Origin: Strigops habroptila
Taxonomy: Eukaryota > Chordata > Aves > Psittaciformes > Psittacidae
Assembly: GCF_004027225.2 (NCBI RefSeq)
Contig: NC_044277.2
Location: forward strand, 87,804,283 to 87,868,282
Reading direction: 5' to 3'
Length of the DNA: 64,000 nt
Positions 48,763-61,832 of the stretch are shown one piece after another; positions within the stretch are counted from its first letter, which is position 1; each line of letters opens with the position of its first letter. The translations under genes and the position numbers were made by a program. The notes beneath the pieces were generated by a model. The model had not been told where the DNA came from. It saw nothing but the letters and a program-made list of their open reading frames with translations, and did not search any database.

Positions 48763-50470
48763 CTAACACTCTCAAATGGTTTTGAAATAGATGTATGGAT
48801 GTAAAATAGACTCCTGTGCTTAAGTTTTGTAGCCCACATGTCCAACAGTTGTAATTACAGTATAATAAGTTTCTTTTGGGACTTTGTTTTCATGCTGCAT
48901 AAACTCAATAACTTTTAGAACAGCTTGATCCTATTTCAGTCATTGCACCTACAGTTTGAGGGTTTTTAACACTTTTTTTTTTTTTATTTGCATTACATAC
49001 CACACTGTTCAGTGTCTTTGTACAGTCAGTGAAGAAGAAATGGACCACAAATTCTTCTACAGCTGCCGCAGCCTTCAGTGTCCTGACCTGGAATACCTGA
49101 AAGGAGCCAGTTTACCTGGAATAATTAGTGTTTCATCAGTAGAAAACAGCAGTATTATACATTTCTTTATTAGAAATTAGTTCTGCCCATGTCCTACTCT
49201 GCATAGCTTTTATAAGTAGGAACAATTGTTTCCAAAAAAGGACTTTCTTATTTTTGTTTGTTGTGTGAAACTATTAGAACAGACACAAAAAAATGATCCT
49301 ATTCATAAATTCTGTGTCGCACCATCAAAGCTCATTAACTGCCCACTGAAATAACTTTTTTTTTTTTGACACTACATATAATCTTGTAAACTCAGCCTTA
49401 AAACTGAGTGAATTGGTTTTGTTGAAACAAACTCCTTCAAAATCAGTCAAAATGTGGTTAGAATCTCTTATAAAATGAATCTTTCTTTGGAAAGTGTTCA
49501 GTACTTCACCTAAAATTATTACTAAATTCAGCATAAATATATAATCTAAAATAGCTTTTCACTCCTTCACTGTTACATGATCTGTAAATATTACATTAAT
49601 TAGGCAATTAGCAGAGATAAGAATTGTTACTAAAAAATACTGTTCGTTTTCACCTATCTTCTTTTTTTCCCCCAAGGTAACCGCCTCTTGCAACCTATAT
49701 ATTAGCATTTATATTTTTCCACTTGGATCCAAAGCACGTAAGCACTCGACAATCACCAGTAAATTACACTAGTGCTCCTATGTTAATAATATTTGTAGGA
49801 TATTCCAGCTGGTTTGATGATCACTGATAATTAGGGGTAGAATTGTTCAAATGTTGATTTTCTCTCTTTCCAATCTAGATGCCATCCTTTCCTAGTCTTT
49901 CCCTCTGACAAGTTATTTCCCTCTCTAAGCCCTACGCTCCAGTGATCTTTTTATTTGCTGAGGAGGAAATCCTGTAGTTAAGGGGGTTTATAGCTACTGC
50001 ATTTCTAGGAAAGAGTTTTTGTATCATGAGTAATGTCTGGTTCGGAACTACAGGACTGCAACAAGGGCAAATCCTGTGACAGATAAGTGCATCGGTTTCT
50101 AGGACTACTGTCCTGAAACCATTTCTCCTCTGTTTGAATACTGATTTTTTAATTTTTTGTTTTTTTAAGAACATGCTTTATTGGCTGCATTTATGCCTGG
50201 TTTGCTTTTTTCTTCCTTCCCTTGCTTACTCTCACTGCCCTGTCAAGCTTATTTTTAAAACATACTTAAAAAAATTAAGGAGGACTTAAAGAGGTGATGG
50301 CTATAAAAAGACAATACTTGTGGAGCCCCTAACCTGTCACTTTGTAGGAAGTAGCCATCAAGTCACAAAAATATGGAAATAGCTCTGGCTTGGAGCATGA
50401 AAATCAACATATGTAGTCATCATGTATTTTTTTGGAAGATAGGCTAAACAACCTCTGTCACTTTTGCCGT
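48763..50470. other. Intergenic, nothing recognised
   Basis: AT-rich sequence between BLOC1S5 and EEF1E1. Only short T- and A-runs are seen (for example 48971-48984, 49357-49369). No gene, RNA or transposon is supported. Confidence 0.5.
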
Positions 50471-51590
50471 GCAATGGAACCCGCTTTCTCTTTTAGGGAT
50501 CACCCTGCCACTTCCCATTAGCGTTAGCAGCACTCCGAATTGCAGAATCGCCAGATGAACGTGCCGAGTCCTGTCATTTCCCCCACAGGCTGTCTAGCGA
50601 TGATAATCCACTAAAGGATTGTTTCATCCAAGTGGCGGTGTCCGAGTCAAATGCCGGCAACAGGCAGGGAAGCCCAAACCTGTTGAGGCAGACATCTGCC
50701 GAGATGGGAGGAATAGGAGTGACGGCCCTTAAGAGGGCAAGGCGGGGGACATACTTTGCGCCAGCAGAATAAGTCCATGGGCTGCACCCGTGATGGGAGA
50801 CGGAGACCATGATCATGATGGGTGGAAGTTTGCGGGCCGCGATGCCGATGCTGGCCAAAGCAGGCCTGGGGGTGTGCTGTTTGGAGGAGTGCCTTGTCAG
50901 ATTAGCCGTGCGGCTACTGTATTTGATGCTCAACCTGGATGGACAGGCCTGCCAGGCAGAAACTGCTCAGGCAGATGATGCTAGGGAGGACAAAAATTAT
51001 CCACTGCAAGACTAAGACAACAGATGACACCCAGCAGGAACAGCAAGCCAAATCTGCAGAATCCACAATGCAGCTGGCTTGCCTGAGGCTACCTGCCTCT
51101 TTGAAGTGGAATAGACATCACCGATGAGCTGTCAAATTAGATCACCAGCCTGGAAATGCTGAAAAAGATTTAGTTCTTCCAACAGAGAAGGGAAAGTTTA
51201 ATAGATGAAAATCTTCCTAAAGGGGCCAAGGTAGTGTGGGAGGGGAAAGGGGAATCTTTCAGATGCAGCAACAATGAAAAATTACTTACCTCCCGCCTGC
51301 CTGCAGAGTGAGAGTTTGGATGCACGATGTTCTGCAGCAGCTACAGTGGCTACGATCACTACCAGCATGGAAAATAAAGGCCACGCCTGCAGGAACAGCA
51401 CAGAGCAGCAACAAGTAACCTTGCTACAAAATCAATCCCACCGCTCCCTCCCCCCCCAGATCTCTGGTATCTTTACATATCTCCCTAGAGCTGGGCTCTG
51501 AAGTACTATCAATCTAATACTCGAGACACGCAGCGGTGGGATACAAAGTCTCAGCCTGAATCCGAAAGCTCAGGCAGCAGAGGCGCACGA
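50471..51590. other. Unexplained CpG-rich, coding-like zone
   Basis: This 1.1-kb zone stands out from AT-rich flanks by many CpG dinucleotides. On the plus strand a good acceptor (TTTCTCTTTTAG, ending 50496) is followed by one reading frame with 91 sense codons to a TAA at 50770-50772, then after a TGA at 50791 the same frame stays open from 50794 to 51015. On the minus strand 50577-50933 is open too. A strong minus-strand donor (G|GTAAGTAA) lies at 51290, with an AG 97 bases upstream. I do not recognise a protein family in any frame, and simultaneous openness of both strands argues for composition. It could be a lncRNA promoter or exon, a decayed retrocopy, or an unlisted transposon. Confidence 0.35.
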
Positions 51591-54500
51591 TGGCATCTCC
51601 CCTCATGCATCTTTTGCCATAAAGCACAAAAGAAGTGCAGAATACAATTCAATTTTGATAAATCTAGAACAAAAATTAACATTACCAAGCGAGTAAGCAT
51701 GTGCTCAGGTGTATGGTGAATATGAAACGTGGCATTTCCATTACGGACAACAGCAGCGCGATCCAATTATAGATGCAAAGAAGAAATTCCGCTCTTAGGG
51801 GGAAAATATTAAACATATTAATCCATTAAGCAGCTGCATCATTGCAATTACACTTTGAAGTTAAAGACAATGAAACACACCAAAGATTAAAAGAAACGAT
51901 AGGATTGAAAGCAAAAAGGAAAAAAAGATAATCAAATAGGCTTACAGATCCCTCTTCCTAGCCAAAAATGAGAGGTATAAAAAATTACATACTAGACTCT
52001 AGGTTTGCTAGACCTCTGAAGAGAAGAGCTTACATGGGATTTCTTGACAGTGATTTTATAGTTGCATCTATTTATTTTCATCTCTCTCAGCTAATCTCTT
52101 GTGAAGCACTTTGTCCTCATCTCTTCCAAATCCACAGCACTGGGGAGCAGAGTTTTGATCATCTGTTGCTTTTTAACCAAGAGGAGAATAAAGATGCCCA
52201 AGTTCTATAGCTCTTTTCATCTGTGATGTCACTTGAGTGTATTTTATTTCACAGACGAAAAACATGTTAACACTTCTAAGCTACATTTTCATATAAAATA
52301 GTTAATATAAATGTCTTACTTGAATTGCAAAGTTCTTGCATGCATCTTAAACCTTAGCGTCTCAGCTCCCTGCTAATAACCCAGGATCCACACCCACACT
52401 GAAGACTTTAGATTACTCTTCCATCAGTTATAATTATACTTGAAATAAATAGGCGTACATGCGTGTGAGAGAGAAAGAAAGCAAAGTTGAAGAATTATTT
52501 TATCAAGATACCCCAGTAAACTACACCACTACTGGAAAGTTTAAGATGTACCTTACAAAAAATAAGCTCCCCATTTCTAGGGCAGTGTTCTTCCAAAGAT
52601 TCAGATAGTAGCAATAAATTCCTAGGAGAAGGACTACTTTGGTTTCAAAATATTTTGAAGAGGGTAGGGTAGTCTACAGATACGGATTACAGTATTAAAA
52701 AACAGATTAAAAGTATATGAAAGTATCACCTCTTACATGCTAACAGCTACGGTGCTAGCTAGGAGACTTCACTGTCCAAATGTGATGCATTCTACCCAAA
52801 GAATCTCTGGCAATTCCATAGGAGCAACCCTCTTGAAAGCAAGTCCTTACTGTGGGTGGGCAGTGAAAAAAGGTAACAAAATTTGCCTGATGGGACTATT
52901 TCAGTTGTTAACCTGAAGTGGTATCTCCTAACTTGTTTTCTGTGTGGAAAACGGGGATGTCAGTCTGGTAGGTAAATCAATGACAACAGAAAAGAAACTC
53001 AACAAAAAATCATGTTATACATTTAAGCTATCACAGAAAAAAAAAATAAAAATAAATCTTTACAGCCCCGTGAGACCTTTGAAATCAAACTGAACTCTCA
53101 CTTGAAAATGAAGTCATACATATAAAGACAACTAAAAATCATCAGCACATTTCTAATGCATTGGATACCTGTTTTGGCCTGGCTTGTCTGCAAGCAGCTG
53201 CCATCTTAGCATCAAGGGGAAAAAGACAAGTGGTAAGTGTAAGTTTTCACTGAACACTTACAATTATCATATTTATTTCACTGCTGAATTCTTCAGTTGC
53301 TGAAAGGTTGTCATGCAGCACTATCTCACCATATGGCAACAACCTCAAGTCCTAGAGGCACATACTTAAAAGACCATAACATGTCAGGCCCCTTGAATAA
53401 ATTAGATAGAACAATTATGCAAAATAATAATACTGCAATGATGAGATATATTAACAAATGAGAGTGTCACTGTTCATGAAATACTGTGAAAATAAATTCC
53501 ACACATCACTGTGGTCATCATCATCATCAAACTGCAAAGCAACAAAAGTAAAACATCACAGTATTTACTGTGCCCTTCAGCAAATGAAATTTTGAGAAAG
53601 GAGAAGAGGGTTGCAAGGGAGGAAAGCCACTTTTACTAATGTTCAGTGAAAGTATGATAAAGTATCACAGGAAGACAAGTGCTAGTAGCTTTAAAAACAG
53701 CAGAACCTTTACCCACACACACTCTTTATACAGACCATCGATGTTAGAGAGATTATGCACACACCTCATCTCTAAAAAACGTACCTCATAGAATCCCAGA
53801 TAGACCAAGCTACATTTTATGATTTTTCAGAAGTTTTTTTTAACAGATTTAGTTGTCCTTGATGATCAAAAGGCATTATATGGAAAGGGGGAGAGGGGAG
53901 GAAATGCCATTTGGTTTTCCCAGTCATCTCTTTAAAGGCAAATCTCAACTCATCATCTTAGTTTTTACCCTTCTACCCCTTGAGTTTCTTCATGCGGGGG
54001 AAGAAAATAGAAATGCTCAAGTTAGCATATGATAATGATAATTTTAGATAGCATAGTTAAATTTTACTCATACACTTCTAAACACTTCATCTTTCTGTTA
54101 GCTGTTTTGGGGGTTTTTTTTGGTTTTTCTGACATTTCAGCAGCAAGTAACGCTTCTGTTCTACACCAGAGAAAGTAAAACTAGCACAAGAGGCTAGGGG
54201 ATACTGCAGTGGTAGCACGCAGCCACCTTGAGAAATCCCAACACTTGGAAAGAGCAGCTGTTTGGGATTAATAGAAGACACTTTGTAGCATCATTCCCAC
54301 AAAACTTGTCTGAGCAGATGACAGTATTGTTTTCAGCAGTATTTTTAGCTCTGGTTCCATTTCAGTGTTTTTAGCTGTAACATAAGCTCCTTGTTTCCAC
54401 GGATGAAGGTTTGCACATACACTTTACAAAGCGTCAATCATTCTCACTCGCAATAGTGTATATAAAAACAATGCCTGCAAGATGCACATGGAAATTCCCC

Positions 54501-55743
54501 AAACTCCAACCAAATGCACCAATTCCCACTCATGCTACCCTTCAGAAATAGAAAATGGTTCATCACAGTAGAATTTAGCAGAAGGTATTTTTCCAAGTCT
54601 CATCATCACTTTCTCCCAACCATAAGTAGGAAAAAAAAAAAAGGCAAATTTGCTTATATACATCTTACCAGGTAACAACGAATGAAGAGTGCAAGTACTG
54701 ACAATAAAAACCCAAAACCCTTACTTAGCCAAATGTGAAAAGTTTTGAGTATGAAGTTTCTAAAGTACATTTGCGCTAAAGCCCACTCCACAATTCTTGA
54801 GCAGATATCAAGCTTTCAATGAGATCTTCATAATCAAGTACACAAGGCCTACTTCTAAATTGCAAGGAAGAAAAGTAACGAATAGGAGAGATACTAGAAG
54901 CTAAGAATCAAGCCTTCTGGGAAACAATAAGAACTTTTTCAAACCAAACGAATATTTTCATTTTTAAAAATACAAGACATTCCTGAAAGTAAGTGTGCCT
55001 GTAAACCCTCTGAAGAAATTACATTTATACAGAAAACACCTATTGGAGAGCCTGGAATTGTGCAAGATAAGCTTACTCATGCAAATTTCTCCTATCCTAT
55101 TATGTGTTAGGATAGATTTTAATATCTATTTTTTTCCTGAGGCTCAAACACCTGTCCAAGGTATCTTTATATTTACGTAGTGGGTAGGAGGCTTCTAAAG
55201 CAGCACACAAGTTAAGAGAATGTACAACTGAAGTTGTTTGCTAAATACTGTTGTAGAAACCAAAATGGAAGTTTATCAATTAAAGTATCAAAGTATTTTT
55301 ATATTGCTTTCAGCATTTTAAAAGAAATGTTAACTGAATTGCACAGAAGGTAATTACCCAGTTCAGGTGTATCCTTAGGGCATTATGGTAGCACTATCCA
55401 AAAAAAATGTCTGCTGATCCAACACTGAGAGTGAACTTGACAGAGGATTTCATTATCGTCTTAAGCTGAGAGGGAGGTTGGTTTTTTCCTGTTGTGTGGT
55501 TTGAGGTTTTTTTATCTTGAAACTTTCCTTTGCACTTGTGTGGAAATAGCACATGAAGCACGATGTACGCAGAAATCTTGAAAGAAGGCTAACATTTGTT
55601 ACCCGGTTTGAAAGAAAACATTTATAGAATCAAAAGTCCATATACTGCAGAATGAAGTAGCAGGTGAAACAAAATTTTCATTTTCTTTACTGTAGAACTA
55701 AGAAGTTTCACAGCCAAATTAAGACTATAGAGTTTTAAAATAA
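51591..55743. other. Intergenic, nothing recognised
   Basis: About 4 kb of AT-rich sequence downstream of EEF1E1. I found no exon, RNA gene or classifiable transposon; only short simple-sequence runs (for example an A-run near 53037 and a T-run near 54112) are visible. Confidence 0.5.
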
Positions 55744-55749
55744 TTTATT
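55744..55749 (-). terminator. EEF1E1: Candidate poly(A) signal of EEF1E1
   Basis: TTTATT on the plus strand reads AATAAA on the minus strand. It is the first canonical hexamer after the EEF1E1 stop codon and would give a 3' UTR of about 0.5 kb. Inferred from position only. Confidence 0.45.
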
Positions 55750-56248
55750 CAGTCACATAAATACTTTGTAACATTTGCATGTTCCCTTTTTCACATCCTT
55801 GGCACACAATATAGCTCTTAACTTTTACAAAACTAGTGTAAACATCCATGGAAAATAAAATGAAAAGAAAGCATGACATACATAAAAATTCAATAAATAG
55901 CAAAAGGAGTGAATAATTGAAGGAAAATAAGAAATTCTTTCCTATAAGGACCATGTTATTACCCTTGAATGCTTAATTGAAAGAACTTTTCGTTTTTAAA
56001 AAATAGTGACTTAAAACTCAATTTTCATCTTTCTACCTTTGTTGCATTTAATCAGATACATGATACAATTTAATAAGTTCAAATTCTTGAATGAACAACA
56101 GCAATTCAATGCAATTCTATTATTTGAGGCATCGACAGTTTTGGTTCACATACAGAAGGTTACAAACCAGTATTTGCAAGTTAGTGGTTTTGGACAGTAT
56201 AACTTCTAAACTCCCAAACACCCTTCTGACATGACATTAAGATTTTCC

Positions 56249-56389
56249 TTAATGAGCATTAGTGTATAATCTGTTCTTGATAAAGACTACATTAGACAGA
56301 TGCTGCCGGACACCTGGATAATGTTGAATGTGGTTGAACCAACGAGACACATTAAGGTATTTCTCCTTTTCTTGCACTGTGAGGTCCAC
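56249..56389 (-). CDS. EEF1E1: EEF1E1 last coding exon (AIMP3/p18 C-terminus)
   Basis: EEF1E1 is a GST-like scaffold subunit of the multi-aminoacyl-tRNA-synthetase complex, binding methionyl-tRNA synthetase, and also acts in DNA-damage signalling through ATM/ATR and p53. This exon encodes the last 46 residues plus stop. It starts VDLTVQEKEKYLNVSRWF, identical to human, and continues with HIQHYPGVRQHL and VVFIKNRLYTNAH (human ...YTNSH). The acceptor is CCATGCAG. This is the end of the all-helical GST C-terminal domain. The stop lies 8.3 kb upstream of the BLOC1S5 start on the same strand. Confidence 0.97.
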   Translation of the reverse strand: MDLTVQEKEKYLNVSRWFNHIQHYPGVRQHLSNVVFIKNRLYTNAH

Positions 56390-59300
56390 CTGCATGGGGA
56401 AGAAATACAAGGCACCAATAAAACAAGGCACTGCACCATTAGTGTCAAACATGTGGTAAGGCAAAATAAAAGTGGGTAGTTTTACAGCTGATTCCGACTT
56501 GCATAAGAAGTTGTTAAAGTCCGTTAGTATTCTATCTTAACTTCGCATATGAAAATTCACAACCCAAAATATGGGTTTACTTTTAATTTACTCAAATGAA
56601 CAGACCTGGAGGGTGGAATATACATTCGCATTATAAAGATGGGTTAAAAAGAGTGTTAGCCTGCTTGAATTTAATGCATCTATTTATGGGGTTAGCACAC
56701 ATTATTGGGGGTGCAGGGAAGAGTTCCACAAGAGGCACAAGCCTTTCACGTTGATCTAGCAGGTGATCTTACCAGCAAAGTGACTGCTTTGTATTTCAAG
56801 TTGTATTATAAATACAATAAGTTTTTTTCAGGCAATTTCAGACTGGATAGAAAAATTCAAAGTTGTTTTCAAAATTGTGTTTGAGCAGTGGTCATACAAT
56901 AGCTACTAAGAAACAGCACAGCTTAACATTTAACTGTTCAGATGTGCTAGCTCACATTGTCAGCAATGGAATGATTCAAATTACTACAGTAAACCAAACT
57001 GGAAACCTGTCCATACTTCATAAACATATTAAAGTACTATCACTTACTCCTACAGTTTGAGGTCCTGTTGTGCTCTCAAGTCAACAGCACATACACTTGT
57101 TTATTTTAACCCAAATCTAAACAGCTGCAAGAGCAGATAGGAAGAACCCTCCAACTATCATAGAGGTATTCCAACGGCTCCTTGCCACAGGAATTGTGGT
57201 CAAAATTAATGAAAAGCTTCAAGTCTACCTTTACTTTTATTACAGGACTGGCTCAGATGAAGTCATATACAATTACAGATCTTAACTATACCTTTCAAAG
57301 CCTTCAAAGTTCACGTCATCAACATCTTCAGAGCTTCAAAGTCCTTTATTTCTTCAGGATCTTTCAAGCCAGCTGTAGAAGAACTATTCCTATCCTCTAT
57401 TACCTGCATTACTGCTCCTTGATGAGCAATTTTAGGTCTCCTCATTCCTCTGTAATGAAGTTAGCTCATCAGTTTAGACAATCATCTGTTTCCTCACATT
57501 ATGCTACTACATCTGAATTACAAATCAGGTAGTCCTCAAAACAGACTACAAAACTGCATCAGGAACAAATGTGATCCTCAGATCAACTACCCTATCTCAT
57601 CTCACCAATACTTAAACCAAGCGGCATGGGATTAATCTCACTTCATTTTCTGTTAGCTAAGTTACCCATCAAGATTAACTTAGCCATCTTGACAACACCT
57701 GAAAAGGGCACACCTGTAGAGGATAGTTTTAACAGACAAATCGCTAGCTAGACATGCCTAATACTTCTCATGTTTAGACTTCTAGAGGTAATCAAGGTTA
57801 ATCCCCTCCTCAAAAGCTAAACAGATGGCATATTCCTTATGCCTTGTTCTACAAACACCAGATTTTATGGATAATGCAGGTGCACTTCAAATTTCATCTT
57901 GGGCACAGGACAGCTGGAAACAAATATGTTGCAGCAAACTTTAAATCACAGGAAGAGCTATACACATTCATTTACTCAGCTGTTTAAGTGAAAAGCTGGT
58001 GTTCAAAACTAATTCTCATGTTAAATTTCACCTTGTGCTGCACCAGCCCTTTCCTAAAAAGAGCTGCCTGTAACATTTGCTGTTTCTTCTTACTGTCCTT
58101 TCAGACAGCCAGCACTTGGCTTAGAAATGTAAAGCTTTAAGTATGTAGTGGTAAAAAGAAAGTAAGATATATATTAGAAGATGAGCCATGGGAAAAATAC
58201 CAAGGAAGAAGAATTTCAAGGAGTTGCAGGAGGAAGGAATTCTAAACCAATGCCATTAAAACTCTATTAACAGGAAGTTAAGAGCACAATAACTGCAGCA
58301 ACAACCAAAAAGCAGGTATCTTGCAGCTGCTCCTAAACCCAACAACTATTCTTCCTATAGAACTCACCTGCCACAATACAAGCATAGCACTGCAAATGTA
58401 TTTCCTCAACAACTTCTGCAATTTTGAACTGTTATGAACCCCAGTTCAGGCAGTATGAGAAAATGTGTGTTTGTTGCTGCTGGCATGAAAATGTAAACAC
58501 TATTCCTACAGCTGTATAGACTGACAAAATTGCACAGACAAATCAATTAAAACACAGCCACATATTTTTGCTGAGCTAGAAACGTAAGAGAGTTAAATTG
58601 GCATTAGCTCAATGGAAGAGAATAACACCTGATAAGGGGGAAAACTCCAGAATTAAATTCATTACAAAAGAATGGAAGCTATTAAAATATAACACTGAGT
58701 GCTTCGCAAATTGCCTGAGCTTCTGCAAGTGCAGGATATTCAGGACAAAACCTCCCATGAAGTACCATTTAGGAGAAAATGCTTTGATCACCTGCAGTTT
58801 GTTATAATTAATGGTAGTTGGAAGCTACTGTTTGGTATGAAGTTGTAGAACCATTTACAAATTAACACAGAGCATGAAAAGAGCAACATGTGTATTCTAA
58901 GGCCATCTAAAATTACTGAAAATGAAGAAAAATATTTAAGTATGAGCAGGTAATAAAAATACTGTCACTTTCAATTCTGTGAGTTGTGTACATGTAAAGT
59001 TATAATTACAATGCCCTTTTTCAAAGTCTTTCATGGGTAAACACTTGGTTATGAAAATGCTGAAGTAAGCTTCAGATTTTGCAGCAGGTACAGTATTTCC
59101 TCCCATAATTTTATGCTGACAATTCTCAATCTTCACATTTCCCTTATGTAAATCAAAAATAAAGTCTGGAAACTAGTCTTCCTCCGTTCTGTTAGTGTAG
59201 TGAAAAAACATCCGAAGGACAAAACAGACAGCTCCTCTTAACAACAAAACCCCTTTCTGTACTCTAGGCACAACAAGCAAGATATTTTTACTTATTTACA

Positions 59301-59486
59301 TAATGTACTCTATCAGTGAAATATATTAAAAAGCACTTTGTGGCATGCTCTACTTTTTACTTGGAACATTACTCTTAGGTTAATTGTTTAGAGATCACTT
59401 CCATGGCATTTTTTACAACATTTTGTTAGATGGGTATTTTCTGTTCTTCCTCATTAAATTAGATAATTCCCCCAAGTTAAGAAAGG

Positions 59487-59551
59487 CTGCTGTTCTGCTG
59501 TTAAAATAATTATTTGCTATTAAAGCAATTATTTTAATAGCAAAGCAGCAG
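59487..59551. repeat. Hairpin with 25-bp arms
   Basis: Arms 59487-59511 and 59527-59551 are reverse complements at 22 of 25 positions, and two of the three differences would be G-T wobbles. The 15-nt loop contains a further short TGC/GCA pairing. The inner 11 bp (TTAAAATAATT) are perfect. The size is like that of a pre-miRNA or a very short MITE, but neither is established. Confidence 0.75.
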
Positions 59552-61638
59552 ACACTCAATTTGACAAGCTTTTTTTATGTCATGGGGAAAAGAAAAAAAA
59601 AAAGAAAAAAGAAGAAAGTCTTTTATTCTTCCACCACAAAGCTCACAAAGGGTAACCAAGGTGGTCATCATACAACCCAACTTGAAGAGTTTCTAGGAGA
59701 GCTATAAATACACATGCTTTAATTATATTTGCTTTCAGTAGCATTGGGGATGGAGGCATAAATTCCCATTCCCACACCCTGAATGTGCATGGAAAGTCTA
59801 AAAATACCTGCCTATATCTCAAGTTCTTCAGCATCAAGAAAAGGATAAGATACTGCCTCACTTTTCAAATTTAGCCTTTAGATATGAGGGAGAGAGGAAA
59901 AAAAAAAAAAACCACCCCAAAAAACAGTTGAACAGTTTATTTCATGAAATTCATGTACTTTCACATAGTTTTGACTAATTTTTTACTGTTAAAGGAACAT
60001 GCTTAAAATTAAGTCTTCTCTTTAAAGTGAAATTGGTTTTGTAATTCAGTTTAAGTACCATTTCTAGCATGATTTTTCAGAAGGAAAGCCTGTTACCTCA
60101 GTATTAAGAAAAGCAGCATATCAGTGAATATGAACAAAAATTCACAGCAATCTGTTTATTACAGGAAATGTTCATTATGGGGAAAAAAAAAAGTGGAAAA
60201 CAAGCTCCTAGTGCATTCTCATTATAGTTCAGTATTAGTAGTTCTGACCCGAGGAGAACAACTTAGTTTGTTCTGTACTTGATTTGACCCTGAAACTTTT
60301 ACTGAGGCATCTTCCAATTGCAGATCTGAATTTCACCCATAACTTATTTTCTAGCCCTTATTAAAGAAATTTTCAAGTCAGACGTACAGATTTGAGACTA
60401 CCTCTTGCATTCTGACAAAGTTTTGTATTGATAATTTCTCTTAAATAGAACTGGACTTGTGCTGTTTGAAAATAGTTAAGAATAAAAACATAGGGAAACA
60501 AGTTCATTACCACAGGGGGAATTTAATGCTTACTGATTGCCTGAGCTATCCTTAAGCAATGCTTCCAAATTCATGTTTTCTCTGCAATCTATGCTTTAAC
60601 CTACTAGAACTTCATTGTTCATTATACTTATCCACGTATGTACTTAACTAATCAAAGTGTCTAAAGACAACAATATTTATATCAGATACATGGAATTACA
60701 TATGACAATGTAAATCACATTGATTCAAAAAACTTAGTATCAAGCATTACACTTTTAGGGTGTTTGACCTACATAATGATGCAGAACAAAAATGTATACA
60801 ATTTAGATCCTTCCTTATTATTACAAGTGTGTATTTCTAATTAATAGACTCAAAATAGACTTAAGTCTGCAAAAAGCCTGAAACACTACCCATGAATCTG
60901 ACTTTCACTCATTAATGAAGGTGGAAGGAGGAAAGTAATACAAAGATGTATGATCTATATTCAGAAACACTAAGAAAGGAAGATGAAACTGGGGGTGAAG
61001 AAGTGTTCAACAGGACTGTGTGTTCCTAAAATCCTTTCAATGAAAGGTGCACCAGAAGGTTTTTAAAGTTTGAATAATATTTGGCTCATTCAGAACAATC
61101 ATGGTATGCCACTAAAATGGTATTTTGTTACGAATGTCTATGTTAGCATGTAGTTGTTAGTCTATCAAAAGTAAAGAGATTAAGCCTGAAGGCCATTATC
61201 AGTAGTATTTTCAGATCAATGTTCTAAACAGGTTGATGGACAGCAAGAACTGTGGGTCTCCCTCTCCATGCCTCCCATTTCTACCTTCTCTTTTGAAGGA
61301 TTAGAGGAAACATTTATTGGTATTTTGCACAAGGCTTAGTTGAAATGGTAATGCATATGACAAACTGCTTCACTGGACCACATCACATTAAGAGATACAG
61401 CAGCTTCCCCCTTCAAAGCTTAGGGCAGAGCTGCAAGTCTGGATGTACTCTCATTACAGGAAAAATAATAAAAATAAATCAGAAGATTCTACAGTTCAAG
61501 CTTTTACCTTTATACTTAGGAACCTATATTTATCAATTTTGAAACCTTCAAAATACATGCAATTCCTAGCTAGCAGCTTCTAGATTTTCCACTTTATTTA
61601 GGATAGCCACGCCATTATTTGCCCTTTATACCCTTCTG

Positions 61639-61832
61639 ATTCAGAAAATGATCTTCCATGAAGTCAAACATTTCAGAAACAGATGCTGTATTATAAACTT
61701 GTCCTAGGTAGTATCTGGATGGTTGAAGGCACCCAGGAGCACCAAGTCATTTGTTTTTACCATCTGTTCTATTTCCCAAAGCAATAACTTGTAGCTTTTC
61801 TTCTTGATTAGGTGGTCTACTCTAGAGCAAAC
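61639..61832 (-). mobile_element. Ancient CR1/L3-like endonuclease relic
   Basis: Read on the minus strand, 61832 to 61707 is open and contains NDLVLLGAFNHPDT, which matches the conserved ALVLMGDFNHPD block of CR1-clade endonucleases, with the catalytic Asp of GDFN changed to Ala. After a frameshift, 61676-61639 reads EMFDFMEDHFLNQ, corresponding to the next conserved FLECIDDNFL block. The spacing fits the family. The outer limits are not visible; sequence to about 62100 may belong to it. Confidence 0.7.

Noticed and set aside
57182-57532. 116-codon plus-strand frame in the EEF1E1 intron
   Set aside because: Ser/Phe/Gln-rich without a recognised motif; no promoter, splice or homology evidence.
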